From Planomonospora sp. ID67723 (lineage in GTDB: Bacteria > Actinomycetota > Actinomycetes > Streptosporangiales > Streptosporangiaceae), in the NCBI RefSeq assembly GCF_015711605.1, contig NZ_JABTEZ010000001.1, positions 462,001 through 526,000 on the forward strand: a stretch of DNA of 64,000 nucleotides. The letters run 5' to 3'. The translations under genes were made by a program, and so were the position numbers. Of this stretch, positions 34,637-46,297 are shown in pieces. Numbering within the stretch: the stretch's first letter is position 1; each line of letters begins with the position of its first letter. The notes below the pieces were generated by a model. That model saw only the letters and a program-made list of their open reading frames with translations. It was not told where the DNA came from and searched no databases.

Positions 34637-35731
34637 ATGGCCATCACACAGCGAACACCGGTGTCGGTATGGAGCCGGTGGCCGATATGGACCATCCGCG
34701 CCGCATGGCTCTGGTCAGCGGTCTACGCCGTTCTCGGCGTGTTCTGGGCGCTGGGCGGTACGGGTTTCCCTTTCGGCGCCGGTGACGTCAACGCCGAAGG
34801 CCGGGGAACACTGCTGGCCGAGGCGACGGCGCCGGTCACTGGTGCGATCATGGCCGCACTCGGGGCGGCAGGCACGGTCGCCGCCTGGGCGATGTCCAAG
34901 CAGGCGAAACGACCGCGGGCGATCCTGCTCCTCTTCGGTTGGAGCCTGGCCGCGCTCCTGGTGCTGGTGCTGCCCGAGATCCGCGCGCTCACCATCGTTC
35001 TGTTCCCGCTTATCTTCCTGATGCTCGACAAGATGGACTGGCCGATGGTGAACTTCCTCATCCTCACGGTCGGAGGGTTCCTCTGGGCCGGCGCCACGCT
35101 GGCCTACCAGCGAGCGAGCAGATCGGCGTGCGCCCACTGCGGTCGCGGGGCCGAGGGCGGCAGGGGACGGGTGGAAGCATGGGTGCTGCGCCGGGGCCGG
35201 ATGCTCACATACATCGCCGCCGCCGCACCCTGGGGTTATGCGCTGGTACGGCTGGCCTGGGTGCTGGACCTTCCCCTCGGCGTTCCCCCGGAGTTCCTGC
35301 GGCAGATGGAATCCGCCAACGGCGGAGCAGGTGCCAAGGGCATGGAACTCGTCCTTGCCGGAATGTGCGCCGCCGGCTCGGTCCTGACCATAGGACTGGT
35401 GCGACGTTGGGGAGAGGTTTGGCCGGGCTGGGTTCTCGGGCTCGCCGGCCGTCCTGTCCCGGTGGCCTTTCCTGTGGCGTTCGCGGGCCTTGCGGCGGCC
35501 GGCGTCACCGCCGTCGGCCTGTCCTGGGCGCGCGACCTGCCCGAGTTCGTCGCCAACGGCCTGACTCTTGACATCGAAGGCCATCGAATGGGACCGATCT
35601 TCGGCCTGCCCATCCCGTCGTTTCTCCTCTGGGGCGTCTCGCTTGGTCTTGCGGCCCTTGCGTACTACTACCGGCGCACGGGCGACTGCGTACATTGCCG
35701 CACCGCACCGGCGGAATCGGCAACGAAATAG
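34637..35731 (+). CDS. multi-pass membrane protein with CxxCG knuckle, paralog 2
   Basis: 364 residues, ATG at 34637 with GAGGAG; an earlier in-frame ATG at 34547 has no ribosome site. Same architecture as paralog 1: helices, a loop with CAHCGRGAEG at about 157-166, helices, and LVRRWGEVWPGWVLGLAGRPVPVAFP. It also has a second Cys pair near the C-terminus (CVHCRTAP), so the two could form one metal site. Stop codon lies 4 bp before a mini IS-B element, which may have trimmed the end. Confidence 0.8.
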   Translation: MAITQRTPVSVWSRWPIWTIRAAWLWSAVYAVLGVFWALGGTGFPFGAGDVNAEGRGTLLAEATAPVTGAIMAALGAAGTVAAWAMSKQAKRPRAILLLFGWSLAALLVLVLPEIRALTIVLFPLIFLMLDKMDWPMVNFLILTVGGFLWAGATLAYQRASRSACAHCGRGAEGGRGRVEAWVLRRGRMLTYIAAAAPWGYALVRLAWVLDLPLGVPPEFLRQMESANGGAGAKGMELVLAGMCAAGSVLTIGLVRRWGEVWPGWVLGLAGRPVPVAFPVAFAGLAAAGVTAVGLSWARDLPEFVANGLTLDIEGHRMGPIFGLPIPSFLLWGVSLGLAALAYYYRRTGDCVHCRTAPAESATK

Positions 35732-35734
35732 AGC

Positions 35735-35979
35735 GTGTACCGCTTCAAAATCCATCGTGCAGAGCTTGAGCTGGGATTTCTCCGAAGCGGCTATGCGGCT
35801 CGGTGGTCATCGTTGATCAGCCCGTCGAGCACCTTCCGGCGTTCGATCCGCCCTTCCAGAGGGACGACGGTCTGCTCGCCGTAATCGGGTGGCTGCACAA
35901 GGACCGATCTTGCCGGAACCGCCGCCTCAGGTCGATCCGCAGGTCAGGCACCCCGCGACGATTTTCGAAGCGATACAGG
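35735..35979 (-). mobile_element. mini IS-B (MITE-like, about 245 bp)
   Basis: Both termini kept (TGTACCGCTTCAAAATCCAT at left; TTTTCGAAGCGATACAGG at right, two mismatches) with about 950 bp of centre deleted; only the last ~37 transposase codons remain, degraded. A nonautonomous derivative. Confidence 0.75.
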
Positions 35980-36086
35980 TCCGCACCTCGGCCCGACCCG
36001 TGCGAGCCGGTGATGCGGCCCCGGGCGGATGCGGATGCCCGACCGCGGCAGATGCCAGATGATCTATAAGGCGATAACTTCGTGTC

Positions 36087-37289
36087 ATGAAATGGGCTGG
36101 ATGGCGGCTCGGCGGCAGGCACGCCGCCGACGCGGCGGTGGCGGTCGTCGTGGCGCTGCTCATCAGATACGCCATCGTTGATCCGCCGGGGCCGTCGGTG
36201 CCCTGGCCCGCCTGGTCGGCCTGGCCGGTGGCGGCGGTCGTGAGCTTTCCGATCGCGGTCCGGCGGCACCGGCCGCGGGCCGTGCTCGGGTTCGCGTGTG
36301 CCGCGGCCGCGGTGGCGACCACGGCCGGCGCCGTCGCGGCGGGCGCGATCTGGCTGACTTTCATGCCGACCGTGCTCGTGCTGTACCTGGTGGCCTCCAC
36401 CGCCTCGGTCGCATGGTCGGCGACGGCCCTGGCGGCCTGCCTGTCCGCCGCGGTGAGCGCGATCCTGATCTTCTACGCGCAGGTGTTCCCCGGCCTCGCG
36501 CCCGCGGCCACACCCAGCGAGATATCGCCGGCCTGGCCGATCGAGATCGGCGTGGTCGGTGTGCTCCTGACTGTCGCGTGGGCCGTGGGGGCGGTCGTGC
36601 GCTGGAAGCGGGACACCACCGCCCGCCTCGTCCGCCACCTCGCCGAGTCCGCGGTGTCCGACGAACGCCGGCGCATCGCCCGGGAACTGCATGATGTGAT
36701 CGGCCACAGCATGAGCCTGATCGCCGTCAAGGCCACCGTCGCCAACCACCTCGCCGAGGCCCGCCCGCAGGAGGTGCGCGCCGCGCTGGCCGTCATCGAG
36801 CAGACCAGTCGCAGCACTCTGGCCGAGATCCACCGGGTGCTCGACCTGCTGCGCTCCGACGGCGACCCCCGGCAGGACCCCGTGCCCGCGCCCGGCATGG
36901 CGGACCTGCCCGAGTTGGCCGTCCACGCCCGCTCGGCCGGAATCGAGGTGGACCTGACCGTCCGCGAAGAGGCCGCGCTGCCCCCCGCGGTCGCGATGTC
37001 GGTGTACCGGATCGTGCAACAGGCCCTGACCAACGTCATCACCCACGTGGGCCCCACCCGCTGCGCGGTCACCGTGGACGTCGACGGGCGCCAAGCCGCG
37101 ATCGAGGTCGTCGACGACGGCCCCCACCACGGCCGGCCGCCACGGGCGAACCACGGCGGACACGGCCTCGTCGGCATGCGCGAACGGGTCAAGATGTACG
37201 GAGGCACGTTCAGCGCCGGACCCCGGCCCGAAGGAGGCTTTCACGTGTCAGCTCGACTGCCCTACGACCCGAACGGCAGTGTGAGATGA
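36087..37289 (+). CDS. NarL-type sensor histidine kinase
   Basis: 400 residues. Four to five membrane helices (12-172), HisKA_3 box RRIARELHDVIGHSMSLIAVK with H202, N-box IVQQALTNVITHVGPTRC, VVDDGPHHG, GHGLVGMRERVKMYGGTF. Overlaps the regulator by 4 bp (ATGA). Its upstream region and first ~60 codons are present again, inverted and decayed, at 38400-38690. Confidence 0.92.
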   Translation: MKWAGWRLGGRHAADAAVAVVVALLIRYAIVDPPGPSVPWPAWSAWPVAAVVSFPIAVRRHRPRAVLGFACAAAAVATTAGAVAAGAIWLTFMPTVLVLYLVASTASVAWSATALAACLSAAVSAILIFYAQVFPGLAPAATPSEISPAWPIEIGVVGVLLTVAWAVGAVVRWKRDTTARLVRHLAESAVSDERRRIARELHDVIGHSMSLIAVKATVANHLAEARPQEVRAALAVIEQTSRSTLAEIHRVLDLLRSDGDPRQDPVPAPGMADLPELAVHARSAGIEVDLTVREEAALPPAVAMSVYRIVQQALTNVITHVGPTRCAVTVDVDGRQAAIEVVDDGPHHGRPPRANHGGHGLVGMRERVKMYGGTFSAGPRPEGGFHVSARLPYDPNGSVR

Positions 37290-38020
37290 GCCTCGACGAC
37301 ATGATCACCGACGACATGATCATCGACGCCGCCCCGCACGACCCGTCCCCGCCCGTCCGGGTCCTGCTGGCCGAGGACCAGGTCCTGATCCGCGACAGCT
37401 TCAAGGTCCTCATCGACGCCACACCGGGGATGTCCGTCGTGGGCGAGGCGGGCACCGGCACCGAGGCCGTGCTCCTGGCCCGCCGGCAGCGACCCGACGT
37501 CGTCCTCATGGACGTGCGCATGCCCGACATGGACGGCATCGAGGCGACCAGGCGCATCTGCGCCGACCCGGCCAGCGCCGGCGCCCGCGTGCTGATCCTC
37601 ACCACGTTCGATCTGGACGAATACGTGTACGCCTCGCTGCGGGCCGGTGCGAGCGGATTCCTGCTCAAGAGCGCCGGCGCGGCCGAGCTGCTGGCCGCCA
37701 TCCGCATCGTCGCCTCCGGTGAGGCGCTGCTGGCGCCCACCGTCACCCGTCGGCTCATCACCGAGTTCCTGCACGGCCCCCGCCCCGCCCCGGCCGCGCG
37801 CGACCTCGCCGACATCACCCAGCGCGAGCGCGAGGTGCTCGCCCTCATCGGCAAGGGGATGTCCAACGCCGAGATCGCCGAGCACCTTCATCTCACCGTC
37901 GGCACGGTCAAGACCCACATCGGCCGTCTCCTGGCCAAGCTGCAGGCCCGGGACCGGGCCCAGCTCGTCATCGCCGCCTACGAAGGCGGGCTCGCCACCA
38001 CCCCGGACGGCCGCCGGTAA
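37286..38020 (+). CDS. NarL/LuxR-family response regulator
   Basis: 244 residues with a 23-residue Asp-rich N-terminal extension (MSLDDMITDDMIIDAAPHDP) before the receiver; D76 in VVLMDVRMPDMDG; LuxR HTH near 172-232 (ITQREREVLALIGKGMSNAEIAEHLHL). An alternative start within the extension is possible, but only the ATG at 37286 gives the ATGA coupling. Confidence 0.92.
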   Translation: MSLDDMITDDMIIDAAPHDPSPPVRVLLAEDQVLIRDSFKVLIDATPGMSVVGEAGTGTEAVLLARRQRPDVVLMDVRMPDMDGIEATRRICADPASAGARVLILTTFDLDEYVYASLRAGASGFLLKSAGAAELLAAIRIVASGEALLAPTVTRRLITEFLHGPRPAPAARDLADITQREREVLALIGKGMSNAEIAEHLHLTVGTVKTHIGRLLAKLQARDRAQLVIAAYEGGLATTPDGRR

Positions 38021-38192
38021 AACAGGCCGTGTCTGTTCTGTTCCCCCGCAGGCGCAAGGAGGTTCTCGCCCATGAGGCCGTCGCCCGATCCGGTCTTCAC
38101 CGTCGTCGTCCCCGGGCCGTGCCTGCGGCCTGGGCAGCGTGCCGCTGGGCGGGATGTCACTTGATCGCTATTTCAGCATATTGATCAGTCAC

Positions 38193-38345
38193 CGGCGAGA
38201 GTGACTCCTGCTCCGCTGATCTGCTCCAGAAGGGCTTTCACGGTCGCGCCCACATGCTCAGCGAAGGTCCGGCCCGCAGAGGCGTCATAGATCCCGACCC
38301 CAGCCGCACTCCTCCTCCCGACGAGGGCGCTCAGACCAATCGGCC
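38193..38345 (-). pseudogene. possible C-terminal gene fragment
   Basis: Reverse frame ALVGRRSAAGVGIYDASAGR then TFAEHVGATVKALLEQISGA and GVTLAGD-stop has the character of a real C-terminal helix, but no start or family is recognised. The rest of 38021-38400 shows nothing clear. Confidence 0.3.
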
Positions 38346-38399
38346 GGTTGCGAACCACCCAAAGTCAGAGGTTCAGGAACGGGCACCCAGCCCGCGGCC

Positions 38400-38690
38400 C
38401 CGTTCTGGGCGGCCGGCCCATGGCCGGCGTCACCGGACGGCGACCGGAAAGCCCACGACCGCCGCTACCGGCCAAGCGGGTCGCGGCGACGACGGCCTCG
38501 GCTGGTCGACGGTGGCGTATCCGACGGTCAGCGCCGCGGCAACGGCCATCACCGCGTCGGCGACGCCCTTTCCACCGATCCGCCGCCACTCCATGACGCG
38601 AGGTTATCGCCTCAACAGATCATCCGGCGTCTGCCCACGGTCGGACATCCGCATCCGTCCAAGGTCGCATCACCGGCCCGTGCCTGCCCG
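38400..38690 (-). pseudogene. inverted copy of the kinase 36087 promoter region and 5' end
   Basis: From the reverse-strand ATG at 38594 the frame reads MEWRRIGGKGVADAVMAVAA ... WPVAAVVGFPVAVR-stop, aligned to MKWAGWRLGGRHAADAAVAV...WPVAAVVSFPIAVR of the kinase. The 95 bp before the ATG also match 35995-36086 (GGATGCGGATGTCCGACC, GGCGATAAC). So the kinase pair is flanked by inverted repeats of its own beginning. Confidence 0.75.
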
Positions 38691-38802
38691 CCAAGATGCG
38701 ACCCGGGCCAGACGCGCACCCCCCGCCCCACCCAGCACCATTCTGGTGTGCCCCGGCAGACCGGCCCAGGCACACCACTACGGACAGGACGGGCAGCACT
38801 CC

Positions 38803-39606
38803 ATGAGCATCGACCTCCACGGGCGCATCACACGGTGGCGGCAGACCGGCGCGGACCGGCGGGCTGCCAACACCGCCGCCAACCTGGACCGCCAGCCGGC
38901 GTTCCCCGGCCGCTGGGTGAGCGCCGCCTCACTGATCGCCGGCCCCACCCTGATCATGATCGGGACGCTCCTGCGCTCCTCGTTCTACTACTTCGTCCCT
39001 TACCAGCTCGTCGCCTACACCCAGCATCCCACCCTCATCACCGCCGCCTACGCCTGCTTCGCCTTCGGGTTCGTGCTGCTGCTGCCGGGGGTCGTGGCAC
39101 TGGCCCAGCGAATCACCGCCACCAGCCCGCTGTGGGGACTGTGGGGCGGCTGCCTGGTGATCGTCGGCCTGTTCACCCGGACCTTCCAATTCGGCACCGA
39201 TCACCTGGCCTTCCACCTGACCGACACCCTGGGCCTGCAGACCATGCTCACCGGCATCGACGGCTACTACGACGCCTGGCGCGAGACGGTCTGGCACCCG
39301 TTCCGGTCCATGTCCGGGCCGGCCTTCTTCGGCTGGGTCGTGCTGGCCATCGGCGCCTACCGCTCCGGCGCCCTGGGACTGGGCCGCTCCATCGCCCTGG
39401 GCCTGATGTCGGCACTCGCACTCGGGACGCTCAAGGGCACCGAACCGCAGTCCTTCATCGCCGTGGGCGGCCTGTGCCTCGCCTTCATCCCCCTGGGCAT
39501 CTCGCTGCTGCGCAGCGGCCCCCCGCCGACCAGGCGCGCCATGATCTGGATCGCCGTCCTCATCGCCATCCATGTCCTCATGACGGGCTTCGGCCCGCGA
39601 GGATGA
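38803..39606 (+). CDS. seven-helix membrane protein, unknown function
   Basis: 267 residues from the ATG at 38803 (MSIDLHGRITRWRQTGADRR); the longer frame from 38254 runs through the inverted kinase remnant and is not coding. About seven helices: ASLIAGPTLIMIGTLL, AAYACFAFGFVLLLPGVVAL, LWGGCLVIVGLFTRTFQFG, AFFGWVVLAIGAYRSG, IALGLMSALALGTL, FIAVGGLCLAFIPLGISLL, MIWIAVLIAIHVLMTGF. A conserved-looking GTDHLAFHLTDTLGL loop carries two His. No family recognised. May be the target of the adjacent kinase pair. Confidence 0.72.
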   Translation: MSIDLHGRITRWRQTGADRRAANTAANLDRQPAFPGRWVSAASLIAGPTLIMIGTLLRSSFYYFVPYQLVAYTQHPTLITAAYACFAFGFVLLLPGVVALAQRITATSPLWGLWGGCLVIVGLFTRTFQFGTDHLAFHLTDTLGLQTMLTGIDGYYDAWRETVWHPFRSMSGPAFFGWVVLAIGAYRSGALGLGRSIALGLMSALALGTLKGTEPQSFIAVGGLCLAFIPLGISLLRSGPPPTRRAMIWIAVLIAIHVLMTGFGPRG

Positions 39607-39751
39607 CGACCCGGACCGGTGGTACGCCGGTGAGCCCGACGAAGGCGGCGCTGTGCGCCGCCTTTCGGCCCGTCGTCCGCTCGGCGGCCGGGCATGCGCC
39701 CTGGGGCCGGTCCCGGCCGCCGGCGGCTCGGGCCCCCACCACCTACGGACC

Positions 39752-40348
39752 ATGACCTACCATCGCCGAATGCTCGTCGTGCTCGTGAACGGTCTGCCCG
39801 GCTCAGGTAAGACGACCCTCGCCAAGGCCCTCGCCCACGCTTTCGGCCTCCCCCTCCTGAGCAAGGACCGCATCAAGGAAACCCTCGCCGACACACTCGG
39901 CACCACCGCACCACCGGGCATGACCGACCGGCGATGGAGCCGGAAACTCGGCGCCGCAGCAGGCGAAACCCCCTGGGCGCTCCTCGCCGACACCAAGCAC
40001 GGTGCGGTGCTCGAAAGCCCATGGCTCGCGAATCTGCGGCCGATCGTCGTCGCCGGTCTGCAGAAAGCCGGCGTCACCGGAATCCATGAGGTGTGGTGCG
40101 ACGTCCCCGTCCCCCTCGCGCGTCGGCGATACGAGGAACGATCAGCCGACCGGCACCCCGTCCACCATGACTCCCGTGTCGACGATCAGCAGTGGGCCGA
40201 ATGGGCACGCCAAGCAGAACCACTCGCTCTCGGCCCCGTGCACCGCGTGAACGCCGCTCTGGCCGTGGACGTCACCGAGCTGGCAGAACAGATACGCCGA
40301 ATGACCATGGCCGACGCCTCCGGCGGGGACACTCCGGCTCCGGGGTGA
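39752..40348 (+). CDS. AAA/P-loop small-molecule kinase-like ATPase
   Basis: 198 residues (ATG 39752; ATG 39770 gives the tighter N-terminus MLVVLVNGLPGSGKTT). Walker A GLPGSGKTT, then LSKDRIKETLADTLG (the typical lid/substrate region of gluconate-kinase- or chloramphenicol-phosphotransferase-like proteins), RPIVVAGLQKAG and EVWCDVPVPLARRRYEERS, where the Arg helix resembles the LID of nucleotide or aminoglycoside-type kinases. Substrate unknown. Confidence 0.8.
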   Translation: MTYHRRMLVVLVNGLPGSGKTTLAKALAHAFGLPLLSKDRIKETLADTLGTTAPPGMTDRRWSRKLGAAAGETPWALLADTKHGAVLESPWLANLRPIVVAGLQKAGVTGIHEVWCDVPVPLARRRYEERSADRHPVHHDSRVDDQQWAEWARQAEPLALGPVHRVNAALAVDVTELAEQIRRMTMADASGGDTPAPG

Positions 40349-40595
40349 TCAGGAGGCAGAGGCGTGCGCGCCTGCGTCGACAGCGCGTGATTCCCATGGA
40401 GCCGGGTGGCCGTCTCCGGCACTCGCCTCTGCAGGTTTGGACGCGTGACCTCGCGCGGCGAGGCCGCCGCGCCGCTGCTGAAGGCTCCTGTGAGTCCTCT
40501 CAGTCCGGCTCAGCTTCGCCACAGGATCTCCCTCGTAAATTGCGGGAACATGACCAACACGCCACGTATCACAGCAGTGCCCCGGCGGCCGGATC

Positions 40596-41687
40596 ATGAC
40601 TGAAAACGCGCGCACGGTGAGCGTGCCAGGGCTTGGCCGGTGGCGTGGGCGGCCGTCCTGGGCGGTGTACGCGACCTTCGGCTGGGCGCTGGTGTACGGC
40701 GGGTTCGGCCTGATCGCGGCGCTGACCGGAACCGCGGTGTTCTACCGTGCCGCCGAACCGCTGCCGGTCGGCCTGAACTGGATCATCGTGGTCGTGGCCG
40801 CCGCGGCGTCGGTGACGCTCTTGGCCGCCGTACGGCTCTGGGACCGGCGCGTTCCCCGGCCGGTCATCCCCGTCACGCTGATCGGGCTGTGCGTGCTGAC
40901 CGGCGCGGCCGCATTCGGCCTGCTGATGGACGCGGTCACGTTCGCCTTCACCCAGGGTGTGGACAGCTGGACGGCTACCGCCAACCGGGTCCTGGCCGCC
41001 GTCGGCGTGGTGCTGCTCGTCGCCACGGCCCGGTCCTACCGCTCCGCCTCCGGCGCCTGCGTGCGATGCGGCGCCGTCCACACCTCCCCCACCGCACGGA
41101 TCAGCCCGGAGCCCGCCCCCGCTCCCCCGCGCGTCCGCGTGCTGGCCTATGCGGGCGCCGCGGCGTTCCTGCCGTACGCGGCCATGAAGACGACGTGGGC
41201 GCTGGGCGGGACCTTCGCCGGCGTCAGCGGGGCACAGATGCTGGCGACGATGGAGCACAACGGCGCCTCCGGAGTGCTGCTCACCCTCGAACGGTGGGGC
41301 GTCGACGCCACGGCGCTGCTGGCCGCGCTTGGGGTGTTCCTCATCTTCGGCCTGGTACGGCCGTGGGGGCAGACCTTTCCCCGGTGGACGCCCGCTCTGC
41401 GCGGCAGGCGCGTGCCTCGCTGGCTGCCGCTGGCCCCCGCGCTGATCGGCGCCGCCACGCTTGTCCCCTACGGAGCGGTCGGACTCGTCTACGCCGCGCT
41501 CGGCACCTCAGGTGCGGTGACCGTCTCCCGTGGGGACTTTCCCACCCCAGAGGATGCCCTGCTGGTGACCTGGATCGGGCTCGGCGCCTTCGCCGTGTAC
41601 GGCATCGCGCTGGCTGTGGCCGCCTGGTCTTACCTGCGCCGCACCCGGCCGATCTGTGCGGCCACCGGAGCGAGGGCTCCGGCATGA
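40596..41687 (+). CDS. multi-pass membrane protein with CxxCG knuckle, paralog 3
   Basis: 363 residues. About eight helices; CVRCGAVHTSP at about 153-163 between helices 4 and 5; LVRPWGQTFPRWTPALRGRRVPRWLPLAP in the second half, closest to paralog 1 (31408-32439). Start ATG at 40596 lacks a strong ribosome site. The 247 bp before it hold no gene, only a wide inverted repeat GCAGAGGCG / CGCCTCTGC. Function unknown. Confidence 0.8.
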   Translation: MTENARTVSVPGLGRWRGRPSWAVYATFGWALVYGGFGLIAALTGTAVFYRAAEPLPVGLNWIIVVVAAAASVTLLAAVRLWDRRVPRPVIPVTLIGLCVLTGAAAFGLLMDAVTFAFTQGVDSWTATANRVLAAVGVVLLVATARSYRSASGACVRCGAVHTSPTARISPEPAPAPPRVRVLAYAGAAAFLPYAAMKTTWALGGTFAGVSGAQMLATMEHNGASGVLLTLERWGVDATALLAALGVFLIFGLVRPWGQTFPRWTPALRGRRVPRWLPLAPALIGAATLVPYGAVGLVYAALGTSGAVTVSRGDFPTPEDALLVTWIGLGAFAVYGIALAVAAWSYLRRTRPICAATGARAPA

Positions 41688-41844
41688 ATCACCTGCTCCG
41701 GCGGTGCTCGACGTACGGGAGCGCAACGGCGGCGGCAATGCCCGCTCCGCGCTTCCGGGGGGCGACGGCCGACATCGCATGGCGCCGTGCCGGAAGGACC
41801 GCCTTCCTGCCGAAGTCCGGTGCTTTTGTGTCACCAGAGGGAGG

Positions 41845-42484
41845 ATGACTGCGGTTATGGCGTTGTCGACGGCGTTCACGAAGTTGTTCGGTGTACGGCA
41901 CCCGATCGCGCTGGCGCCGATGAGAGGGTCGGCCGGTGGTGCGCTGGCGGCTGCCGTCTCCCGCGGAGGCGGGCTCGGATTGCTGGGCTCCGGGAAGGGG
42001 GATCGGGATTGGCTGGCCCGCGAGCTGCCGATCATCGCCCGTGCCGGGAAGCCGTGGGGCATCGGATTTCTGACCTGGGCGATCGATGTCGGTGCGGTCG
42101 AGCGGGCGTTGGAGCACAACCCCCGGGCGGTCATGTTGTCCTTCGGAGACCCGAGCCCGTTCGCCGAACGCATCCGCCGGGCAGGACACCGAGCGCAGCA
42201 GCGCCCTGGATATCGCCCGAGGCTCCCGGTGGTCGTCGAACTACACCGCCCGCACCCACGGCCATCCGTTCCTCGACCGATGGCGGGACCGGGAAGCGGA
42301 ACTTGCCGCGGATCCTCACGCTCAACAGACCTATCAGGCCGACGTGGCACGGGGCGAGGTGCCTCCGCTGCCGGTGTGGGCCAGCGAGGCCATCGACCTC
42401 ATCACCGACCTGACCCGCAGCCGATCTTGCCGACGCTCTGGCCGTACAGGCCGAGCAGGCTCTCGCACGAGCGGGGAGACACTG
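41845..42484 (+). pseudogene. nitronate monooxygenase, internally deleted
   Basis: The N-terminal ~110 residues are normal for the NMO/2-nitropropane dioxygenase family (FGVRHPIALAPMRGSAGGAL, GGGLGLLG). At about 42180 the sequence jumps, in another frame, to the family's C-terminal part (RTHGHPFLDRWRDREAELAA ... PVWASEAIDLITDL), and a further shift gives AVQAEQALARAGRH-stop. The flavin- and substrate-binding middle third is lost. Next to an IS-A scar. Confidence 0.8.
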
Positions 42485-42534
42485 ACGGGAAGACCTGCCG
42501 GGAGCGGCCCTCCGGCAAGACTGCGATCTGTGTC

Positions 42535-42556
42535 GATGACATTGTCGGCAGGCGCA
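42535..42556 (-). mobile_element. IS-A right-end scar
   Basis: GATGACATTGTCGGCAGGCG matches the IS-A right end at 3627-3648 with one mismatch. It marks the edge between the decayed NMO gene and the xylan cluster. Confidence 0.65.
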
Positions 42557-42695
42557 CATTTCCTGCGGCATCACCCCTTTCGGTTTGCCCGGCCGGTCTG
42601 CCTCCCGTGCGAAGGCGGACCGGCGGACGCGGAGTGACCTGGGCGTGTGGTGTCACCCGGGCTTGACGGCCTTGCGCATCCCATGGGCGGGGGCC

Positions 42696-42711
42696 ATGTT
42701 AGCGATAACAT
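42696..42711. promoter_or_regulatory. LacI-type operator 1 of the xylan cluster
   Basis: ATGTTAGCGATAACAT, a near-perfect palindrome of LacI-family type; identical to the 16 bp at 49992-50007 and close to 50619-50634. It lies 490 bp before the xylanase start. Apart from these sites I see no gene in 42559-43182. Confidence 0.75.
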
Positions 42712-42880
42712 TCCGCAGTGCAGCCCTCCTTCGGTACCCCGACGTCTTCGGTGGTGATGGCGGCGAGTAAATACGGCAGACCAGAGGCCGTCAAGGGGCG
42801 GCGGTCCCGTACACGACCATGCCAGGCAGGTGCCGCTCGTCTGCGCAGCCCATCCTCGCGTCCGCAACTTGCGGATGTCT

Positions 42881-42992
42881 TATGAAATTTTCACAGGCGA
42901 CCTCCTGCTTCTTTGCTCTCCATGAGACCCCTTGCGACTCAAGACGTCGATCGAGGAGCATCGTTTCAAGATCGATAGTTCCGAAAATTTCG
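42881..42992. promoter_or_regulatory. two GAAA-n-TTTC type palindromes upstream of xylanase
   Basis: ATGAAATTTTCACAG at about 42881-42897 (inverse TGTGAAAATTTCAT) and CGAAAATTTCG at 42982-42992. Such GAAA/TTTC palindromes are known near streptomycete xylanase genes. The second is 8 bp before the putative -35 box, so it could act as a repressor site. A full version, CTGTGAAAGTTTCACAG, is at 50805. Confidence 0.55.
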
Positions 42993-43000
42993 CTTAAGTA

Positions 43001-43029
43001 TTGACATGTTTCTGTTGCGTTTCCACACT
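43001..43029 (+). promoter_or_regulatory. probable xylanase promoter
   Basis: TTGACA, 17-bp spacer, CACACT; consensus -35 with a weak -10, 154 bp before the start codon. Confidence 0.5.
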
Positions 43030-43065
43030 GATCTCCGAGGCGGCCGGCCCTGCCTGATGTGGTGA

Positions 43066-46016
<2,951 letters not shown>

Positions 46017-46063
46017 CGCACCCCGGTCTGGGCGGTCCCTTGAGGACGGCGTTCGTCCATGCC

Positions 46064-46225
46064 TCACGCAGGCTGAAGGAGTCGCCGGACAGGCCGATCG
46101 CCGAGGATGTCGGCGACGTCGCCCCCGTTCCGCTGCGGGCCGGTCTTCTCGCGGATGCTGTTGGGGTTGATGCTGTAGAGGATCGGGCGGCCGGTGGCCG
46201 CCAGGGCGTCGCGCATCTCCGCGTG
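46064..46225 (-). pseudogene. GH27 alpha-galactosidase/arabinopyranosidase remnant
   Basis: Reverse frame AEMRDALAATGRPILYSINP and following NS is the strongly conserved mid-domain block of GH27 enzymes; after DILGD it ends RPVRRLLQPA-stop without the rest of the domain. The start and both flanks are gone. Confidence 0.65.
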
Positions 46226-46230
46226 ACCCG

Positions 46231-46283
46231 GGCGGGCTCGGCCTTCCACCGAGCCCGCCGCGCCGGCCCCGTCCGGGGCCGGC
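46231..46283. terminator. back-to-back terminators between convergent xylan operons
   Basis: Two hairpins: GGCGGGCTCGG/CCGAGCCCGCC (46231-46259) and GCCGGCCCCG/CGGGGCCGGC (46262-46283). Confidence 0.75.
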
Positions 46284-46297
46284 TCCGTGTCACGCCG

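Noticed and set aside
38254-38802. Upstream extension of the seven-helix membrane protein gene.
   Set aside because: The extension crosses the inverted kinase remnant and is Pro/Arg-rich; the ATG at 38803 begins the protein-like part.
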